A DNA stretch of 10,465 nucleotides, from positions 190,902 to 201,366 of the forward strand of contig WELB01000235.1 of NCBI GenBank assembly GCA_009602725.1. Direction: 5' to 3'. Numbering within the stretch: the stretch's first letter is position 1; the number at the start of each line of letters is the position of its first letter. Under the pieces are notes generated by a model. It saw nothing but the letters and a program-made list of their open reading frames with translations. It ran no database searches and was not told where the DNA came from. Positions 7,539-10,465 of the stretch are shown in pieces. The stretch is from Spirogloea muscicola. Its lineage: Eukaryota > Streptophyta > Zygnematophyceae > Spirogloeales > Spirogloeaceae. The position numbers were made by a program, and so were the translations under genes.

Positions 7539-7708
7539 CTTGCTTTGCTTTTCTTTGTGGCCTTTGTGGCCTGCGGATATTGTCCATTCTTCTCTTTTCT
7601 ATGGGCGAGCCATTTGTTTCCTGGAAGCGTCCTTCTCGTCGTGCCATAGCTGCAGCCTCTGCAGTTGTTGTCTTTGCTCATTTTTTGTCTGGGCTGGCCT
7701 CTCCCAGC

Positions 7709-8381
7709 ACTCACGACCTGCTCCGCAATGCCATGTACGGCATCTTCATGGAGGCCGGTTACACAGTGGCACCTCAGTGTCATGCCTTTGACAGCTGGGG
7801 CGGATGGCCGCCTCCACTAGGCGCGCCGATCTCGTCGCCAGCTCGCTGGGCGGGGGGCCCCGGCTAATGGCCGACGTCTTCACCACCGACTGGGTCGATT
7901 GCAGGCGCGCCCATCGCTCGTCGGAGGAGGCAGGCTTCGCAGTCCGCCAAGCAGACAAGTGCTCGCCCATTGAGAATAGGGGCTGGAAAAACCAGCCCGA
8001 AAAATAATGAACAGAATACGAGCAGAGGGCGTCAAGGAGATTAAAGACAGCGATCGCCCAGCGGACGACGAGTTTGTCCCGTTCGCCGTCGATGTCCATG
8101 GAGCGTTTGGGACTCGGTGGCTCGACCTCCTGCAGCACCTTGCGAGGCGTGCAGTGGCCCGCCGCCAAGGGCAGCAGAGCGAGCAGCCCGGCTTCAATGC
8201 CGCCGGGTTGCTTGCTCAAGTGTTTAGGATGCACCTAGCCGTCTCCCTGCAGAGGTCACTTGCCTTCGCCGTCCACCTTCGTGCAGGCCGCGCCTTGGCT
8301 GCTGCCTCCAGGTTCCGTCAGGGCGACGTCTTTTCGCCCTCTAGCTATGCTGACCTGCACTTGCTGACTAGAGGTTTCTGA
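7709..8381 (+). pseudogene. LINE ORF2-like C-terminus, frameshifted and interrupted (copy P2)
   Basis: This is the best preserved copy of the repeated protein end. It reads HDLLRNAMYGIFMEAGYTV (from 7712), then, one frame over, STRRADLVASSLGGGPRLMA, DVFTTDWVDC and AVRQAD (to about 7955). After a 75-base foreign insert it resumes with KEIKDSDRPADDEFVPFAV, DVHGAFGTRWLDLLQHLARR, FNAAGLLAQVFRMHLAV, SLQRSLAF and YADLHLLTRGF-stop (8379-8381). The order (R-rich amphipathic start, R-AD-LVA, DV-TD, K-rich stretch, VDVHGAFG, SLQR) matches the region downstream of the RT domain in non-LTR elements. At least one frameshift near 7795 and the insert make it non-functional. No polymerase domain lies in the window, so the class is inferred. 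Confidence 0.6.
7956..8030 (-). mobile_element. 75-base LINE tail inserted into copy P2
   Basis: Within the coding part of P2 the plus strand suddenly carries the reverse complement of a LINE tail: hairpin GGGCTGG-TTTTT-CCAGCCC (7998-7980 on minus), CTATTCTCA and ATGGGCGAGC (7970-7961). It aligns closely with the tail of copy M1 (6520-6590) from the ATGGGCGAGC end through GAACAGA-TACGAG, then similarity stops near 8030, where P2 coding resumes. The hairpin stem is intact while the loop differs (TTTTT versus TTGTT). This is consistent with a severely 5'-truncated nested insertion. I could not identify a target-site duplication. Confidence 0.6.
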
Positions 8382-8610
8382 GAGTCTCCTTTCCGACGTC
8401 TTAACGCTTAGTATCTCGTTTCTTGCGCCCTCTGGCACGTTCAGACCTTGTCCAATCTTTTGGGCTGGCTTCTCACGGCCACTGCTGTCAATCTGGAAGC
8501 GTTTTCCTCCCAGCCACCGCCCTTTGTCTGGAAGCGTCTTCCTTCTGCAGCCTCTGCAGCCTGAAAGGGCCGGATGGCGCAAAAAGCAAAAAGCAGGATA
8601 TCAGTCTCCA
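8382..8610 (+). mobile_element. 3' untranslated tail of LINE copy P2
   Basis: The segment repeats pieces of the P1 tail in similar order: TTCAGACCTTGTCCA, TTTTGGGCTGGC, GTCAATCTGGAAGCG, CTCCCAGCCACC, TCTGGAAGCGTC and GCAGCCTCTGCAG. It has no open frame of note and no ATGGGCGAGC end before copy P3 starts, so the tail is incomplete or diverged. Confidence 0.45.
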
Positions 8611-8614
8611 AGAC

Positions 8615-8850
8615 GTCAGCAAGTGGGCTTTCAGGCAGCGCCCCTGGCTGCTGCCTCTGGCTCTGGCCAGGGGACCTACTTCCAGGAGCCTAGCGTATCT
8701 GACCTGAGGCTGCTTAGCAGGGGTTACTGAATGAACTGTAGCTGCTTTGTTTCTGTGTGCTTGTTTTTCGTAGCAGCTTTTCCTGGCCCCCTTCTCGTCC
8801 CGTGTTGATTCTTTTTTGGGCTGGCTTTACTGAGCGCTCCCTGGCTGATG
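8615..8850 (+). pseudogene. Short LINE 3' fragment (copy P3)
   Basis: The coding remnant reads APLAAASGSGQGTYF and QEPSVSDLRLLSRGY-stop (TGA 8728-8730), parallel to AAASRFRQGDVFSPSSYADL in copy P2. The following 100 bases (AGCTGCTTTGTTTCTGT, TAGCAGCTTTTCCTGGCCCC, CTTCTCGT, TTCTTTTTTGGGCTGG) closely match the 3' UTR of copy M1. The tail breaks off after GGGCTGGCTTTACTGAG, without the second hairpin arm or the ATGGGCGAGC end. Confidence 0.55.
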
Positions 8851-8879
8851 TCTTAGTCCTAGTCCTTTCAGTAGTCTAC

Positions 8880-8972
8880 TCTAGTAAGTGCAAGTCGGAG
8901 TACGGAAGGGCGGAAAAGCGTCGCCCTGACGGAACCTGGAGGTAGCAGCCAGGGGCGCGGCCTGCACGCCAG
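8880..8972 (-). pseudogene. LINE coding remnant upstream of GST (copy M3)
   Basis: On the minus strand, from GTGCAGGCCGCGCC (about 8972) through LAATSRFRQGDAFPP to a frameshifted SDLHLLE near 8880, this is a close match to the last ~30 codons of copy P2 (8282-8375). It forms an inverted pair with copy P3. Homology ends about 110 bases before the GST start codon. Confidence 0.55.
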
Positions 8973-9081
8973 TGGACGGCAAATGCTGAGGGCCACTGCA
9001 CGGCGCGCCTCGTTTGCTCATTGCCGCCTGCCCGCAAGCCTGCACGCCCACGCCCCTCCGCGTTCCTCCCCGCCCGCCGCC

Positions 9082-9732
9082 ATGGCTCTCACCTTCTACT
9101 ACTCCCCCATGTCCACCGCCAGCATCACCGCCGACGTGCTGGCCGAGCTCGGCACCCCCTGCGACCGCGTGCAGCTGAACATCCAGGCCGGCGACACCCG
9201 CAAGCCCGACTTCGTCCGCCTCAACCCCAACGGCCGCGTGCCCGTCATCGTGCACCACGGCACGCCCATTTGGGAGTCCGCCGCCATCACTATGTACCTC
9301 GGCGAGACCTTCGGTGTCGAGGCCGGCCTCTACCCCCCTTCGGGCCCCCGCCGCGGGGAAGCCATGAAGTGGATCACCTGGGCCAACGTCACGCTGGCCG
9401 AGGCGGCCGGCCGCCTGTCTCACGCGCTCCAACCTGGCACCGGTGGGGCTGTCGAGCCCGGCTCCAGGGACGACCTGCCCAAGGAGCAGAACGCCGAGCC
9501 CAAGGCTCGAGAGGACCTCGACTCACGCCTCCGCATCCTGGAGACCGGCCTGGACGGCAGGCAGTTCTTGCTCGGGGACTACACCTTGGCTGACACGCAA
9601 TTACAAAGCCTGGTTAGCTGGCTAACGTTCATGAGCGTCGATCTCACGCCGTTTCCTAATCTGCAAGCCTGGCTCAAGCGCTGCCATGACCGCCCCGCGA
9701 TCAAAGCAATGCTGGCGGCTGCTGGGATGTGA
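9082..9732 (+). CDS. Glutathione S-transferase, intronless, 216 aa
   Basis: GSTs are cytosolic dimers that activate glutathione for conjugation or reduction. The N-terminal thioredoxin-like half starts MALTFYYSPMSTAS, where a Ser or Thr at about 8-12 is the likely thiol-activating residue. It continues with NPNGRVPVIVHHG (res 48-60, including the cis-Pro of VPV) and ESAAITMYLGE (65-75), the glutathione-binding ES pair. The helical half has FLLGDYTLADTQL (162-174), with the TxxD N-capping box of the family, and ends in FPNLQAWLKRCHDRPAIKAM. Length is normal for the superfamily. The NPNGRVP style and compact size recall bacterial-type (beta/nu-like) or phi-like GSTs; the class is not decided. 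The start at 9082 has an ideal GCCGCCATGG context. An in-frame upstream ATG at 8983 would add 33 residues rich in Arg, Ala and Ser without acids, which could be a mitochondrial presequence, but its context is poor. Unlike the other two genes it has no introns. It is the last gene before the telomere. Confidence 0.9.
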   Translation: MALTFYYSPMSTASITADVLAELGTPCDRVQLNIQAGDTRKPDFVRLNPNGRVPVIVHHGTPIWESAAITMYLGETFGVEAGLYPPSGPRRGEAMKWITWANVTLAEAAGRLSHALQPGTGGAVEPGSRDDLPKEQNAEPKAREDLDSRLRILETGLDGRQFLLGDYTLADTQLQSLVSWLTFMSVDLTPFPNLQAWLKRCHDRPAIKAMLAAAGM

Positions 9733-10425
9733 TTGGAAGGCCAGCGGTCCGATCAACTGCAGGGCGTCCGGGTTGGAATACCTCCTTGCTCAATATCTAC
9801 TGTACTAAACACCTTCACTACTTATGGATGATTAGTCTACAGCAAAGAAAGGTCTTGCTTTGACAGACATATTGCTCTTACTTTACATACTTTCTGTGAC
9901 CCTTGGCATGCTCACGAGGCACATATACACATACACGTATACAAACGTATTTTGTTTTAAGATAGACATATCTGAGACAGCTGAAAGCCAATGGGTCAAC
10001 TCGTACAAGGAGCGTATGGGTCATCAACATGCTTGTCATCTGTGTGCAACCTAATATGCGGTAGACAGAGCTGACAAGAAAGGAGAAGCACTGCATCAGC
10101 ATGGACTTGAATCCCTGTGCTTATCATTCCCAAGGTCGTGTTCAAAGTACTGACGAGCATACAGTACCACCACAGACACTCATGCGGTGTCATAGGCATG
10201 CAACACTGGAGCTTCATGCACACATCGCCAAAGTATACGAGCAAGACTTGGCACTTGCAAAAGAGTTGGTGCCAATGAAACACAAGCCTGCTACACTTTC
10301 AACTTGACAAAGACCAGCTCAATCAACACCATGACGCTGCAGCAAATGCACTTCAAAACAACGTGATTTTGAAGCTTTCAATTAGGCAGCTGTGCTGCTA
10401 ATATGGCTTTCAGTGAATGAGAAAA
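9733..10425. other. Subtelomeric non-coding stretch
   Basis: Composition drops sharply in GC compared with the GST gene. The only simple-sequence patch is a CA/TA-rich run near 9921-9950 (ACATATACACATACACG). Small open frames exist on both strands but overlap one another and carry no recognisable motif, so no gene is called. No LINE tail module, telomere-like interstitial repeat or tRNA was seen. The first part must contain the GST 3' UTR; no TGTAA signal was found close to the stop. Confidence 0.55.
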
Positions 10426-10465
10426 GGGTTTAGGGTTTAGGGTTTAGGGTTTAGGGTTTAGGGTT
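10426..10465 (+). repeat. Telomere repeats, (TTTAGGG)n
   Basis: From 10426 to the window end, 40 bases follow the heptamer GGGTTTA without error (5.7 units). This is the plant / green-algal telomere type. The G-rich strand runs 5' to 3' towards the end, the orientation expected at a right chromosome end. The array is certainly longer than the part shown. Confidence 0.97.

Larger units (their letters stand above)
7104..7708 (+). pseudogene. LINE 3' fragment with long repeated 3' tail (copy P1)
   Basis: The coding part begins near PIERRPGLPAFNAAGFLAQV (7119 onward) and continues MRLAVSLQRSLAHAV. After at least one frameshift it ends in LLTRGY-stop (TGA 7324-7326). It faces copy M1 head to head, giving an inverted repeat of the FNAAG...SLQRSL segment. 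The tail is unusual: a perfect 25-base tandem (7395-7444), two hairpin units in a 46-base tandem (7451-7538), ATGGGCGAGC (7601-7610), and a third GGGCTGG...CCAGC hairpin (7691-7708) touching the next copy. Wide plus-strand open frames in this interval cross several of these parts and are not treated as genes. Confidence 0.6.

Noticed and set aside
10101-10307. Small open frames in the subtelomere on both strands
   Set aside because: They are short, overlap each other and have no recognisable motif, splice signals or start context.

Overview
The window reads as the right-hand end of a chromosome from a plant-lineage eukaryote, most likely a GC-rich green alga of the Chlorella/Coccomyxa kind (Trebouxiophyceae). 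Four things point there. The last 40 bases are TTTAGGG-type telomere repeats with the G-rich strand running towards the end. Two genes are densely interrupted by 70-440 base introns. The coding DNA is GC-rich. The gene content is eukaryotic: UBA5, a multi-exon CHAD protein and a cytosolic-type GST. The lineage is inference; the telomere type, introns and gene families are read from the sequence.

Layout. Positions 1-200 hold the last codons and 3' tail of a non-LTR (LINE-like) retrotransposon. About 80 bases later starts UBA5, the E1 enzyme of the UFM1 pathway (280-2730, +, nine exons in my model). A gene-free convergent interval (2731-3577) contains a diverged ~105-base direct repeat with a hairpin. 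A CHAD-domain gene follows on the minus strand (3578-5961, nine exons, 423 aa). All its splice sites can be placed in phase; its N-terminus is a long Ala/Pro/Arg leader. Upstream of its start are two copies of a ~60-base direct repeat.

From about 6345 to 8985 lies a graveyard of LINE pieces in both orientations, one inserted into another. All are 3'-end fragments. They share the C-terminal end of an ORF2-like protein (motifs VDVHGAFG, LAVSLQRSLA, LL(T/S)RGY-stop). Several also share a 3' tail: a GGGCTGG/CCAGCCC hairpin, then ATGGGCGAGC, then a short CTT-rich end.

An intronless glutathione S-transferase gene (9082-9732, +) is the last gene. It is followed by about 690 bases of lower-GC subtelomeric DNA and the telomere repeats.

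The three host genes share no obvious pathway. UBA5 activates UFM1, CHAD proteins bind polyphosphate, and GST conjugates or reduces with glutathione. What links the region is architecture: LINE 3' ends sit directly upstream of both UBA5 and GST and may have shaped their promoters. The most distinctive signal is the recurrent LINE 3' hairpin module and its nested, inverted accumulation next to a telomere. This resembles the Zepp LINE of Chlorella in location; whether it is the same family cannot be decided from sequence reading alone.
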